Of a DNA stretch of 64,000 bases, positions 21,429-32,800 are shown piece by piece (within the stretch, counting starts at the first letter, position 1; each line of letters opens with the position of its first letter). Made by a program: the position numbers and the translations under genes. The DNA comes from Phallusia mammillata (lineage: Eukaryota > Chordata > Ascidiacea > Phlebobranchia > Ascidiidae): contig QLIY01000103.1 in assembly GCA_003260075.1 (NCBI GenBank), positions 185,708 through 249,707 on the forward strand, given 5' to 3'. The notes beneath the pieces are model-generated. The model did no database searches. It was given only the letters and a program-made list of their open reading frames with translations, and was not told the origin of the DNA.

Positions 21429-24400
21429 ATGTTTCGACTGGCTTGTTGCTTGCTTTGTTACCTTGTTTTGCTGTCAAGCCTAAGTGCAGCAGGAAGATAT
21501 GGTTCCACAGAAAGTAAGTTATTTGTATTTACCAACTCTTCAGTAATCAATTTGATTCTAACAACTAGGCAAACCATAAATAAGTTGTTGCTGCCGGCAT
21601 GATACCAAAATTATGGAGCTGTTCTTGCAATTGGGTTTTTTTGGGCAAACTATATTGGTTGTTTTAAAAAATCTTTAGCTAAAATTGATTTAAACGTCAT
21701 TATTCTATATTACCTGTTTTCAAACTGTTTGAACGACATTAAATAGGAATTTATAGCACCTGTAATGATGGCATGAGTATAATCGCCGAAAAATTGGAAT
21801 ACAGCACGTTGATTTTTACGACTAGTTATGTCAGTACACTTTTAATGAGATGTTGTAAATTCTTGTTCTTTCATTAGGTTGTCGTGTAATGAACGCAAAA
21901 GCGTCAAAATCACGAAAACTTTTTGCAAGCCCAAACTTCCCTGAGAAATTTGCAGAACAGACACAATGCACTTGGATGTAAGTATTACTGGTTTTGTCTT
22001 GTTTACATTTTCTTTGTTTGTGATTATGACATCAAAAAACTTGTTGACACGTGAAAATGGCGAAAAATATTTTGCCGCGCTTTTACAGTGCACATTAATG
22101 CACTACAACCATGAAAATCAAGTGCAAATTCGTTTGTAGCATGTGTATACATATATTATCTGCATTATGCAAATATCCAAAACCTGTTTGGTGACCCAAT
22201 ACATAGTTCTGGAAGCCTACTTGGCAGAAAAAGGTGTGATAGCTAAGTCTTTAAGGTAAATCGTTCAATAATAAAACTATTTTGCTAATTTTTCAGCTTC
22301 TAAAACTAGTTTGAAATGTTTTTTTCAGGCCAAAACACATGATATTTGTTTTACGTACCAAGTATACGTACGCGTCGGTCTGCTAGACTTTTTATATTAA
22401 GGCTCAGTGAACGTCCTAAAGCAGGGGTGTCCAACCTTTTTGGCCAAAGGGCCATATGCGGTTTACGAATGATTGCGCGGGCCACTTAAGTGTTACTGGC
22501 TAACTGCTAGTTTGGAATCTTAGAAATAGCTGTCTTATAATTTCTAATTAAAATCCTCACACCGAAATTCTAATCTTAGAAATGTGTATTATCCTCGTTT
22601 ACAGTTATAAGAACAATAAACACACCAAGATATAGTAAAGTCAACAAGGTTTNAAACCAATATCAAACCGCAAATCTGTCAGAAACCAGCCCATTTTGGC
22701 GGGAAAAGAGCCACCCTGGGCACTCGGCCTAGCATACAATCAATCAGGCGGTTGGTCCGAAAGCCCTGTACCGTTTGCCTGGTACTGTGCATCCATATTT
22801 ATGAAGTTCGGTGGTTTGCTGAGCATGAGCAGTGATTCTTCCACAAAATGTGCAGTACATCATGTTGGACATGCCTGGTTGTGTAAGAAAGATTGGTCTT
22901 TCTGTTCAAAAAATACCACGCGGGCTACTCAGAACCTTCCTGCGGGCCACATGTGGCCCGCGGGCCACGGGTTGGACACCCCTGTCCTAAAGTAACTAAT
23001 AATACATTTTCATGTTTGTGATGTAGGGCTACTTGTTAACAGCTCTAACAGTAAAACTGTATGTGCAAAGTGGTGATTTACATTGTTTTATGAAAGTGTG
23101 CCTATTGCCGTAGTTAATTTTACGATCTACCGGTCCTTTTGTGTACCCGTGCATCTTTAAATAACACAGTTTTCCGGTTAACGCTTTTGTGGTAATTGAC
23201 CTAGCTCGTAAAAACATGGACCATTGCTACACTTAAAGTAAAGAGTTTATTATGTGTGGTATTATTATTTACTGCCTGATACACATAATCTGTTTCAAGT
23301 TATTTCAAAAAGATACTAATTATGTTGGACATATATGATAAATTAGCAAAGAATTTATACTTACATTTCAATATGAAAGGAGAATTATTTTTTTTACTTT
23401 TTTATTGTTAGTTTCATTAAAAAAGAAAACAAAACTTTTAATTCCCTATTAATTGTACATACTGTGCGTTTGGTTTATATAGTAATCTATTTGGTAAAGT
23501 GTTTCAATTGGTCATCAAATCAATACATCTTTGTTATTGCAGTGTGAAAGCGCCTTCTGGCTACAGAGTTCGCTTGAGTTTTAAGTCATTTTACTTGGTG
23601 GGCGCTTCAATGAAGCAATGCACGAGACAAAAGCTCAAAATTGAGGATTTATTTACTGGATTAATAGACGGACCGTATTGTGGAAACACACTACCACCTG
23701 AAGTTGTTTCGACTGGTAAATAAAACCGGTTTTTGTTACGAGTCAGACATGAAAATACGAAACATGCCTTATTCTTTTGTTTTTGTTTTAAAAGAAGCTC
23801 GCAAAATCGTAAATTAGGCGACATATTTAAGTTCTAAACATTGAAAAGTGTGTCCACAAAAGTCGTTATATTTAAAGATTTCCAAGTTTATTTTTGTCAC
23901 TGTAATTTAAAAAATATTGCTTCAAAAAGTTTAGCAATAAGCGCAAAGTTGTAACACTAAACTTTGAATTGTATAGGTCAAGGGTTTCGAGTAACCTTGG
24001 AATCTAATGCTGTTGGAATGCACGCAACATACAAGGGATTTCAAATAGTTTACCATCTAACCACCGCACCATCATCACAAAGAAGTAAGAATGTGAAAAA
24101 TTTAATACCTCTAAAAATTTGAGAACCAAGCCCTTGTTCAATATTCCTGTATAATATTAGATTTCAATAACACATACTTCTAGAGATGACTTCAATGGTA
24201 ACAGACTTGTAATCTGACTTGAAAGTATCAAGCCCGGAACACGTACTCAGCTTAATTTTTGCTTTTAAGAAAGCCCGAATTAACCCAGAAGACTGATGAA
24301 TTGTGGCACAAATGATGCCTATAGTGTGAAATTATTAACCCAGACCGAAAACCTTGACCCAAATTACAACTCCGAAAAGTAGCTAGATGATAGACCAGGG

Positions 24401-27400
24401 GTGGGCAAACTACGGCCCGCGGGCCACATGCGGCCCGGCAAAGGAGTTCATGCCGCCCGCCAAATGTTGGGAAATTTGAAAGAGAAAGTTACCGAGCAAC
24501 GCTGAATAGTATTATAACCACAGGCGTAGTTTTTAAAAACTACCGGGGATGTTTACGTGCTTTAACCTGTTGTTTCTGCCACGTTATCATGCACATATTC
24601 ACTTAAAACAATTTCTTCGTTCGATAAAAGTAAAAGCTATTCACGTTTTCAAATACAGCCCACTTTGTACTGTTGACGGCAAAACTTTGGTCACTTTGGA
24701 TCAAGTTTAGGTCGTTGCAGTACATTGCAACCGGACATTAAACACGGTTTTAGAATCGTTAACACATACCACACCACACTTAAGATGGATACTAAAAGCG
24801 GCTCGCTTTGTTTAATGTTGGCGCAAGGAATTTATTAACAAAAAAACGTGGTGTAGCCTATATTGCAATAAATGCTTGTTTATTTTGAAACAATTACAAT
24901 TGTAACGTTTCAACCAATGTTTGTGCAAACAAAGTGACAACAAACGTATTTCCACATAGCTAAAAATATACTGTTAATATTTTGCTAATTAATATGTTAA
25001 TATTTTGGGCTAAATCAGGGGTGCACAAACTGCGACCGTACGGCCACATGCGGCCGCGGAGACGAGATTGTGCGGCCGTGACCATGTATGTTAAAATACA
25101 TGTACTAGCTGCCATGACGCAACTAAAACTATTTTGCCAACTATTTCGGTTTTCAAACTGCCCAAAACAGATTTCGTGAGACAGAAAAAAAGATTACCAG
25201 CCTAAGAACCACATACGCCAGGCTTTTTAACCGCTTATTGTGTGCAAACAATGCGAAAAAACAGGCACCGCAATCGTCACAATACCGATCATGACGTCAT
25301 AAACAGCTAGCTCGGTTCAGCTAAACTTATGCACCTAGTTAGAAATTATTAATATGAGCATTTCAAACGGCTTTGAATCGTATATACATGATATAAACCT
25401 AATTCTTTACACTAGTTATTTAAAAAAAACAAGCAAGCAATTGGTGGCTGTTGCGGTGAAATACTATGCGGCCCGATAAGATTAGGAACTTTTGAATGCG
25501 GCCCTTGCACTGAAAAGTTTGCCCACCCCTGTGATAGACCAAAACTAATGCAAGTGAACTTGTATATTAAATAAATTTCGACTTTCAACGGGTGCCCGAC
25601 TGAGCCTGTGTAGTTTAGTTGGTAGGACCAAAAAAGACTCCTGTCGGGGGTTGCAATCCCATCGCATGTTGGATTTTACTAGCCTATACGCCTTATTATA
25701 TGCATGGGAATGCTTGGTGACCGGCTGATTTGGTATAACGCCTACCAATGGGTGTGGCGCGCTATGATGTATATACACCCTATTGCAAACTGATGATTAC
25801 AATAGCAACGTTTAAACGTACAAAGCGTTTTCACAATACTGTACCTAAGCAGTATTCAAGTTTATTCTCTAAAAAAACCGTACCTAACAATAACAACCTA
25901 TTTAATTCCATAGTGAGGGATTCTGCTGGTCTATGGCAGACTTATCGGTTGACGGGAAACGGTTTCACTCTGCCTCCGCAAACGGCCCCAACCCCAACTC
26001 GTGGCCCCGACGAGGTGGATAGCAACAACAATGCCGCGATCGACGCGATTAACAATGAAGTAAACGCGAATAAGAACAATGACAAAAATATGGAGCTTAA
26101 CAACCAACACGAGGAACAATACCTTCCTATGTAAGCCTTTATGCTTGTTTGAACCTTTATACGATTGCAAACAGTGTTAATTTTAGTGAATAAGCTATTG
26201 CTGCCAAGCATAATGTATAAACCCGCAGCTTTTTCGTAAATAATCGACGTTTCGTCTTTCCATACAAGACGCCTTTAACAGCTTAATGACATATTTTGGA
26301 CGTCAAAGCGTCGATTATTTATAACTGCTGGAATAGCAATTATACTCGTTTATAAATCGTACTTATAGGTTTAATTTCTACTTTGCAATTTTAAGAACAT
26401 TTTGAAAGATACACCTTGATTTTAAGCTTTAAATGCAACAAAGGTTAAAAACTAGAAAAATATTATAAAATATAAATTTTACTACTTTTTACTAAAATAA
26501 ATAATAGTCGATGATAGCATAGGGTAAATTAGGGTAGTTATTTTATGCTGTTTTGCGTACTGCGAAACTGATTACAGCGCTATATGAGGTGCACCATATT
26601 GTCATCCATGTTTTTGCAATTGTTTCCGACATAGGAAATTTTACCAATGTTGCAACTATGCTTAATGGTGTGTCTGTGTTAAAGTTTCCACTTGTCTTAC
26701 AACAGACCTGATGTGTATGATACTTCCATCTCCTACCGTCCTAATAAAAAAAGAAAAAACCCAGTGCGGAAAAAAACACCCCCGGTCCGAAAGACAGGTA
26801 AACCAAGCTACAAACTTTAAACTTTTTAGTTCATTCGGTTGTTTAGTTTATTGTGAAAGTTTAATACTAAGGGCTAAGGTTACCAACTTTAGGGCCTGAA
26901 ATCTTTATCAATAAAGATGCTTCATTAAATTAAAGGTATAACAATATAAACCAGTGGTTCTCAAACTTTTTTATTGTCGGGGCCAAATGGTATTTTTTTA
27001 AGTGTGTAGGGAGCCGCAAAAAAACGAAACCTTGATAAAATCACTAAAGATTATTACTTTAAAAGCTAAAATAGCAACCTTTGGTGGTTTTCTGAGGTCT
27101 GGTGCGAGCCGCAAAATAAGTAGTTGGGAGCCGCATGCGGCCCCGAAAACCGAGTTTGAGAACCACTGATATAAACTATTGATAAATATAACGGTCCAAA
27201 TAGACATAAAAAGCGACGAAACCTTGAATCATAAAGCATGTAGCGCTTTTCACGTCAATTTGGCCCGATATTCGTCACAAAACAAATTTTAATATGTAAA
27301 CTAGCGATATTCTAAAAATATCTATTAATTAAATGAAGTGTTTCTATTGTTAAACACAGTGCCTAAGCCACGACCGGTGCCAGGGAATCGTTTTCGCAAT

Positions 27401-28710
27401 CCAGGTTCAACAGATTCAAGCAAAAGCTCACCAATGTTATCTGGTGGAGAAGTGGCTGGAATCGTGATCGGTGTTCTCATTGTTCTTTGCATTGGATTCT
27501 TGATCTTTTACACAGTGTGCATTAAGCGGTAAGTTTTTACAGATCACTATGTCATATAAGAACTAGTTGTTGGTAGACTTTTATTATTGTTGTGCAGTTT
27601 TTATTTAAGTCAGTGTTTTTACCACCCGATGCATAAACTTTTTACCCAGGCCAAAAAAAATGTATTTCAATTTTGAACCATTTTAAGCTTCATTCGATAA
27701 GCTTATGATAAACAAACCACTGATTTAGATCATTTTTGCGCCACATACTGGTTTAGGCCAATAAATACTTTGTCATATTTATTAAAAAGGCAATTGTTTG
27801 GACATTTAGATCTACTACTACTTAACTGATCAGTCATCACGACGCTGATTTAGTAACATCCCTTTGTGGTACTGTAGCAGTCAATAACACCTGCACTGTC
27901 ATCCTAACGTTTATAGTACATAATGTATTGGTATTGCCCGTGTGGTTGTAAATCATCTTCGGACGGCCCCCGCCAGGCGTCTGCCAACCCATAATTTAGA
28001 TTATAGGGTTTACACACCTGTGGTGGTGGATTAAACATTGTTTCGTGCCTTGTTTTTCATGTATTACTAAGCGTGTTTAAATAATACAAGTTTCATTTTC
28101 TGACATACAATCCATCAGTAAAATCGTTCGTACCGTTTTTATAAAACGAACGTATTAGTAAAATAAGTTATTTTAATTAAATAAACCAGAGTGGTAAGTG
28201 GGTCCGGTGAGCTTGTTGAGTCGGGTTTGGGCATCAATTTAAATTAAATGGACTTGATTCGGGTCTGACTTTACTAGGTAATATTTGTGTAGCAATATCA
28301 CCTTGGTAAATCTGACTTTCGAGTTTAATTTGGTTTTATTTTAACAAAATCTTGGTTACGGACTTGTACTTTGGGTTCTGGGCCTTTCGGGACCGCAAAG
28401 TGCATGTTTTGAACGCACATCTACCAAGAACAATTTTGTATGCAGAAAACGCAAGAATCAACAAAACAACAAGCCTAAGAGCAAGTCAGGAAACAGACAT
28501 GAACTGCGTGCAGTGGCAATCCCCGCCAGACAAGCACCTGTGCACAAAAACGTAGCCCTTCCGCGTGGAAAAGTTGCCGGACGGACTGACAATACTTCTC
28601 GCTCTACGCATAAACAACAGCATTATCATCAGCCAAGAACAAGACCTAGACATACCCGCCACCCAAACCAACCACCACCAAGTTACTCAGCCAGTGGGTA
28701 TTACAGCTGA
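21429..28710 (+). CDS. Single-CUB type I membrane protein with basic tail (paralogue 2)
   Basis: Exons 21429-21513, 21878-21977, 23543-23715, 23977-24084, 27360-27528 and 28446-28710; 299 aa, all phases consistent. Signal peptide LLCYLVLLSSLSA. One CUB domain follows: SPNFPEKFAEQ, cysteines at the usual four positions, KAPSGYRVRLSF, DGPYCG, GQGFRVTL and KGFQIVY. After a short Pro/Ser stalk comes a clear membrane helix (GIVIGVLIVLCIGFLIF). The cytoplasmic tail of about 88 residues is very basic (RKRKNQQ, RPRHTRH) and ends with PPPSYSASGYY. PPSY fits the PPxY motif bound by WW domains, for example those of Nedd4-type ubiquitin ligases (inference). It is a tandem paralogue of the gene at 14748: same signal/CUB exon pattern and phases, different tail. 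Confidence 0.84.
22422..22984. mobile_element. hAT-like element (CAGGGGTGTCCAACC ends)
   Basis: A 563-bp element with inverted ends CAGGGGTGTCCAACC and GGTTGGACACCCCTG and an 8-bp duplication tcctaaag (22414-22421 and 22985-22992). It contains one ambiguous base (n at 22653). No transposase frame. Confidence 0.88.
24396..25531. mobile_element. Composite hAT-like element
   Basis: Inverted ends CAGGGGTGGGCAAAC and GTTTGCCCACCCCTG; 8-bp duplication tgatagac (24388-24395 and 25532-25539). A second left-end-like sequence (CAGGGGTGCACAAAC) starts at 25016 inside it, suggesting a nested, partly deleted copy. In intron 4 of the second CUB gene. Confidence 0.85.
25604..25785 (+). repeat. tRNA-derived SINE
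   Basis: A tRNA-like head with an A-box-like TAGTTTAGTTGG and a B-box-like GGTTGCAATCC is followed by a tail GAATGCTTGGTGACCGG..TTTGGTATAACG. The tail recurs at 32457-32516 and 37889-37935. Confidence 0.65.
25914..26134 (+). CDS. Candidate alternative terminal exon of CUB paralogue 2 (no TM)
   Basis: Acceptor ttccatag ends at 25913. Spliced to exon 4 of the CUB gene (ending 24084, phase 1), the frame stays open for 73 more codons to a stop at 26132-26134. The encoded tail is Thr/Pro- then Asn/Glu-rich, has no membrane segment, and ends QYLPM. It would give a 228-aa secreted form instead of the membrane form that uses the exon at 27360. The basis is phase fit and length only; it could be a chance open frame. 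Confidence 0.4.
26952..27168 (+). mobile_element. hAT-like MITE, second copy of the 3506 family
   Basis: A 217-bp element with inverted ends CAGTGGTTCTCAAAC and GTTTGAGAACCACTG; 8-bp duplication atataaac (26944-26951 and 27169-27176). It is in opposite orientation to the copy at 3506-3702 and closely similar throughout. Confidence 0.88.
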
Positions 28711-28782
28711 TACCGAATTTCAGGTGCTCCAGAAAGAAGTGTATTTGAAGCCTGATTGTCAAATAACACTTTACCACTTTTG

Positions 28783-28788
28783 AATAAA
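28783..28788 (+). terminator. Polyadenylation signal of CUB paralogue 2
   Basis: AATAAA 73 bases after the stop codon; well placed for the 3' end. Confidence 0.6.
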
Positions 28789-28819
28789 TCACCTATTCTT
28801 GGACAACTTAAAAAATGTA

Positions 28820-29002
28820 CAGTAAACCTCGCTTACATCGGATTCGGTTAATCCGGATCTTAACCTAATTCGGACAAAACATGAAGTACAAATGATTTGT
28901 AATGTGGAAGGCTTAACTAATCGACATCGGTTAATCCGGTTCTTCGCCTAATTCGAACAATTTTTGTGGTCCAATCGGGTCCGGATTAATCGAGGTTTAC
29001 AT
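28820..29002 (+). mobile_element. pogo/Tigger-like MITE
   Basis: Starts CAGTAAACCTCG after a TA, with a related inverted end CGAGGTTTAC. The interior has GGTTAATCCGGATCTTAACC and CCTAATTCGGACAAA repeats. TA-type flanks and the CAGTAAACCTC terminus are typical of pogo/Tigger MITEs. Confidence 0.72.
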
Positions 29003-29532
29003 ATTGCAAAGTATATCAAATGTGTTATTTTACCTCTAAATATGGCCCCAGGGGAAAATCGACTTTTCTCAAGGGTTAAAATAAAGGTTATACGTATCAT
29101 TTATTTAACCGGTATAAGTTAACTTACAAATTTGAGGAAGGGCATTTTTGGAACTCCCAATAATATGGCTCATTTCTTGCCTTTCAGCTTTTAGCTTGGT
29201 GTATATTACCGCTTTGCCCATACAAGTGTTGTTCCTTTTACCTCCGTATATTCTATGTACATTCCGTTGATCTCTATGTATGTTTCTTTACTGCTTATTG
29301 TCTCAATAAACAGTAGCAAGTATCTACACTACGGCACTCTGTTTAGGAACGCTCACTTTTAATCGTTTTTCCCTTGCGAATAAGTTTCTGTGCACACCTT
29401 GAGCAATTTGGGAACGTTACTTTGATTAAAAAGTCCCGATTTGAGGCGTGTACGCTGCCTTACTGTAAGCAATTAGTTGATTTTTGAAGGCAACTTGTCA
29501 AGTGGAATGTAGGCTACCCACAGTTTATCAAC

Positions 29533-29538
29533 TTTATT
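29533..29538 (-). terminator. Possible CFAP52 polyadenylation signal
   Basis: AATAAA on the minus strand, about 290 bases beyond the CFAP52 stop codon. Confidence 0.4.
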
Positions 29539-29827
29539 TGTGAACAGTTTAAGGCGCATAGATAGAAACAATCATAAAAACGCACAAACTACAAAAAACA
29601 AGGCCGTTTTGGACACAGCTTAACTTACATAAAGGCATAGAATAGGTTTACAAATGTTATGCTTACATTTTTCCTTCTTGCCAATTGCAAATTTTAAACC
29701 AAAAAATAACAAGAATCACTTCAAAATATTTATGTCTTCAATATTAATAAACGCACAAACACATGCACGAGTAAAATTCAATACAAAATCGCGACACGGG
29801 GTTGAAAAAGGGGGTCTGATGGGGTTA

Positions 29828-32800
29828 TCAACAGCTTTGGGGGTACTTCCAGACAATGATAGCCCCGTCGCGGCTAACACTTACGATGTAACGACGTTCC
29901 GGGCACATTTTCACCCGGGTTATGTTTCCACTGTGGCCCTGACCAACATGAGTAACCATACCTTCGTTGTAATCCCAAACCTGCGATGCATGTGACAGTT
30001 AACTTCCACAATCACGTTATTTTGTCTACTCTTGATTAGTAAATCCGCTTAGTCTGTGTGCCCAATGCCAAACAGCGCGATTGGTGCTTTATTTGCGGAT
30101 TGGATAGCGATCTAGGGTTACGATTTCAGGGTAAGAAAAATCCTGACAATTAAAATAAATATTTTTGACGACCCCAAACTTGCGTTACATGGCATGTTGT
30201 TAAATGTTATCAAGACCAACCCAAAGAGTACTCTTTGTTACAAAGAGCATTTTCTCAGAGAAATAAAAAGCGCAGTTATGTTTCTTAATAAGTTAAAAAA
30301 AAAACAGAAAGCTTTACTAGTACAAGGTTTGCAATTTCAAAAGAATGTCCAAGGCACGAGTTTCGCCTAAACCAGGGCTGATCAGTTAAAGTTGCAGTTC
30401 TTGATCTGGGCGAATTGAATACAGCAAAAAGCTATTCACGTACTACCTAAAATGCTCCGGCGTACCATAGGTTAAAAACCTGTTCAATACTGGCGTGGTC
30501 ATTTATACTACATACCTTGATCAGTTTGTCGTCCCCTCCAGTGGGGGGGGGGGATTGAATACAGCAAAATGCTACTCACTTACTACCTAAAAGGGCTCCG
30601 GCTAACTATGTTGAAAACCTGCCCAATACTGGCATGGTCATTTATACTACATACCTTGATCAGTTTGTCGTCCCCTCCAGTGATAAGTTGTCTGCCACTG
30701 GGACAGATATCCATTCCATTGATAGCGCCCGATTGCGAGCCGTCCAATTCTCGAATCTGGTTGCCATCGTAACACTCCCAGTAAACAATCTTACGGTCAG
30801 TTCCAGACGTTATAATCTATAATCAACGAAAAAAGTGAATCCAACCAAATGTTGCAACACAATTTTATGTATGCTTGTTCTTATTTTGCACCTTTTTTTT
30901 CGATCTTTTACGTGACTCAAGTGGATATAAACGGGTGTAACTGATGTGGCCCTTCATACTTAAGATAATGGCACGAGTATTTGCCAATAAAGTATAGCAT
31001 GTCGCTTTTTACGTCTATTTGGGCCGTTATTTTTATCACTAACATCAAATACTTGTACTTAATATGAAACTGAAATGTGCGTTTATAATGCTTTTTGTGT
31101 TGAGGCCTGTGGGTTAACTGATAGGTCAACAGGGGTCAAAACTCATAGTGCAAAACTTTGTTATGTATCTGTTGCGTGTGGTAGTTTGAAATGGTTAACA
31201 TCACTCTATTTTGACCAAACTGTGTTAAAAAATCGCCTTGGACAGAAAAATATGTGTATTCAGCAGAAAATGGGACCCATTAATATAATTTTTGTTAATG
31301 CTACTTAAGAGGGTTCACACAGCGTTTGCACGGGGACATTGAAAAACATTTTATATCGATACCACATTGTCTTAATATTCAAAGTCTACTGCCAGGTGAT
31401 TTATTGGAAAAAATAAAGACAGTTAATGTTGCACAAATTTCAAGTTCCCGTTGTGCAAGAACTTAAAATTAAAACTACAGTAAACCTCGGTTAATCCGGA
31501 CCCGATTGGACCCCAAAAAATTGTCCGGATTAGGCGCAGATCCGGATTAACTGAATCCGGTCTAGCCGAGGATTAGTGTATTACTGCAAGTGAAGGAAAA
31601 CGACCTAGTGCTGGTTAAGAGTAAAAAGATTTGACAACAGTCTCAGCATATCACCTGAAAGCCTGCTGGATGGTAGCAGACGCACTGGAAGAGCGTATTA
31701 GACATCACCATCTGCTTGCGGCTGAAGTTAATAAGGTCCCATATGATACAAGTGCCATCTGAGGACGCCGATACACACTGTTTATTTTTGTCGCCAACCT
31801 GAATAAAAACGAAAGCGTGGGTAAAGAAACAAATCAGTTTTTGAAATGCCTGATTGGCCAAGCGGTTTTGAGCACGAAACTCTATACTGCGAGTCTAAAA
31901 TTGTGTGTACGATGTGTTTATGTATAATTCACCTCACTAGTGACATCTTCATTATATTAAAACAAATGTAAAGGTACATGTAGTATCCTTAAACAGTAGT
32001 ACTCAGGTACAATATACGTGTATACCTTGCACTGAGACATTTATATATTGTGCGTTTTTGTTTGTGACAATCAAATCATCTTTCCATCTTTTATACTAAT
32101 TCTTTTGTGACTCGTGATCATATATAGTGTACTTTAAACCGTTATTTTTATTTTTAGTTGTTGTACCTTGATACAGGTGACGGATGACTTGTGCTCTTTC
32201 ATTGCTTCACGTAGCTTCTGATTTAACGGATTGATCGTCAAATCCCAGACGCGGACCTGTAAAAAACAACGAGCACTACATAAACTAGACATATACCTAT
32301 TCATTACTGGGATCAGCCATCAAGCGGCAGCATACGAGGCAGGCAGTGCTTGTTATTTAAATTAGAGGGGACTCAGCACTGGGTACGAATCCCACCGGTG
32401 CTGGACGTTTCTTATGTTGCTTTTGTATTTCTCACGCTTATCTCTTGCCACATTGAAATGCTTGGGAGACCGGCCTGATTTGGTACAACGAAAGAGTCAT
32501 TTGGCGCAGTAGACACTAGGGATGTGCCAAAACTGCAAATGTTCTGTTTGGTCGAGCACCGAGCATCTCACTTTAATGCTCGGTGCATTATGACGTCACA
32601 AAAAATCCCCTTATTACGTGAAAGCTCTGCAAGGCCTCTTACGTCACCGGCGGTGTTTTATTAAGCTGTACATGCCCATAAAGTACGCGTTTTTTTACCA
32701 TCTACTGCATTTAAAACAATATTCGTTTTTGTTCATAGATACCCTTTAGACCACTATTTAAATATGTTAGCAGGGCATGAGTATGCAAATTTAACGCTCG

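Larger units (their letters stand above)
28711..29827. other. Convergent intergenic region
   Basis: Lies between the stop of the second CUB gene (+) and the stop of CFAP52 (-), so it holds both 3' UTRs. It contains a pogo-like element at 28820. No further exon seen. Confidence 0.5.

Noticed and set aside
31849-31910. tRNA-like stretch (GGCCAAGCGGTTTTGAGCA)
   Set aside because: Could not be folded into a full cloverleaf and lacks a good B-box; at most a SINE remnant.
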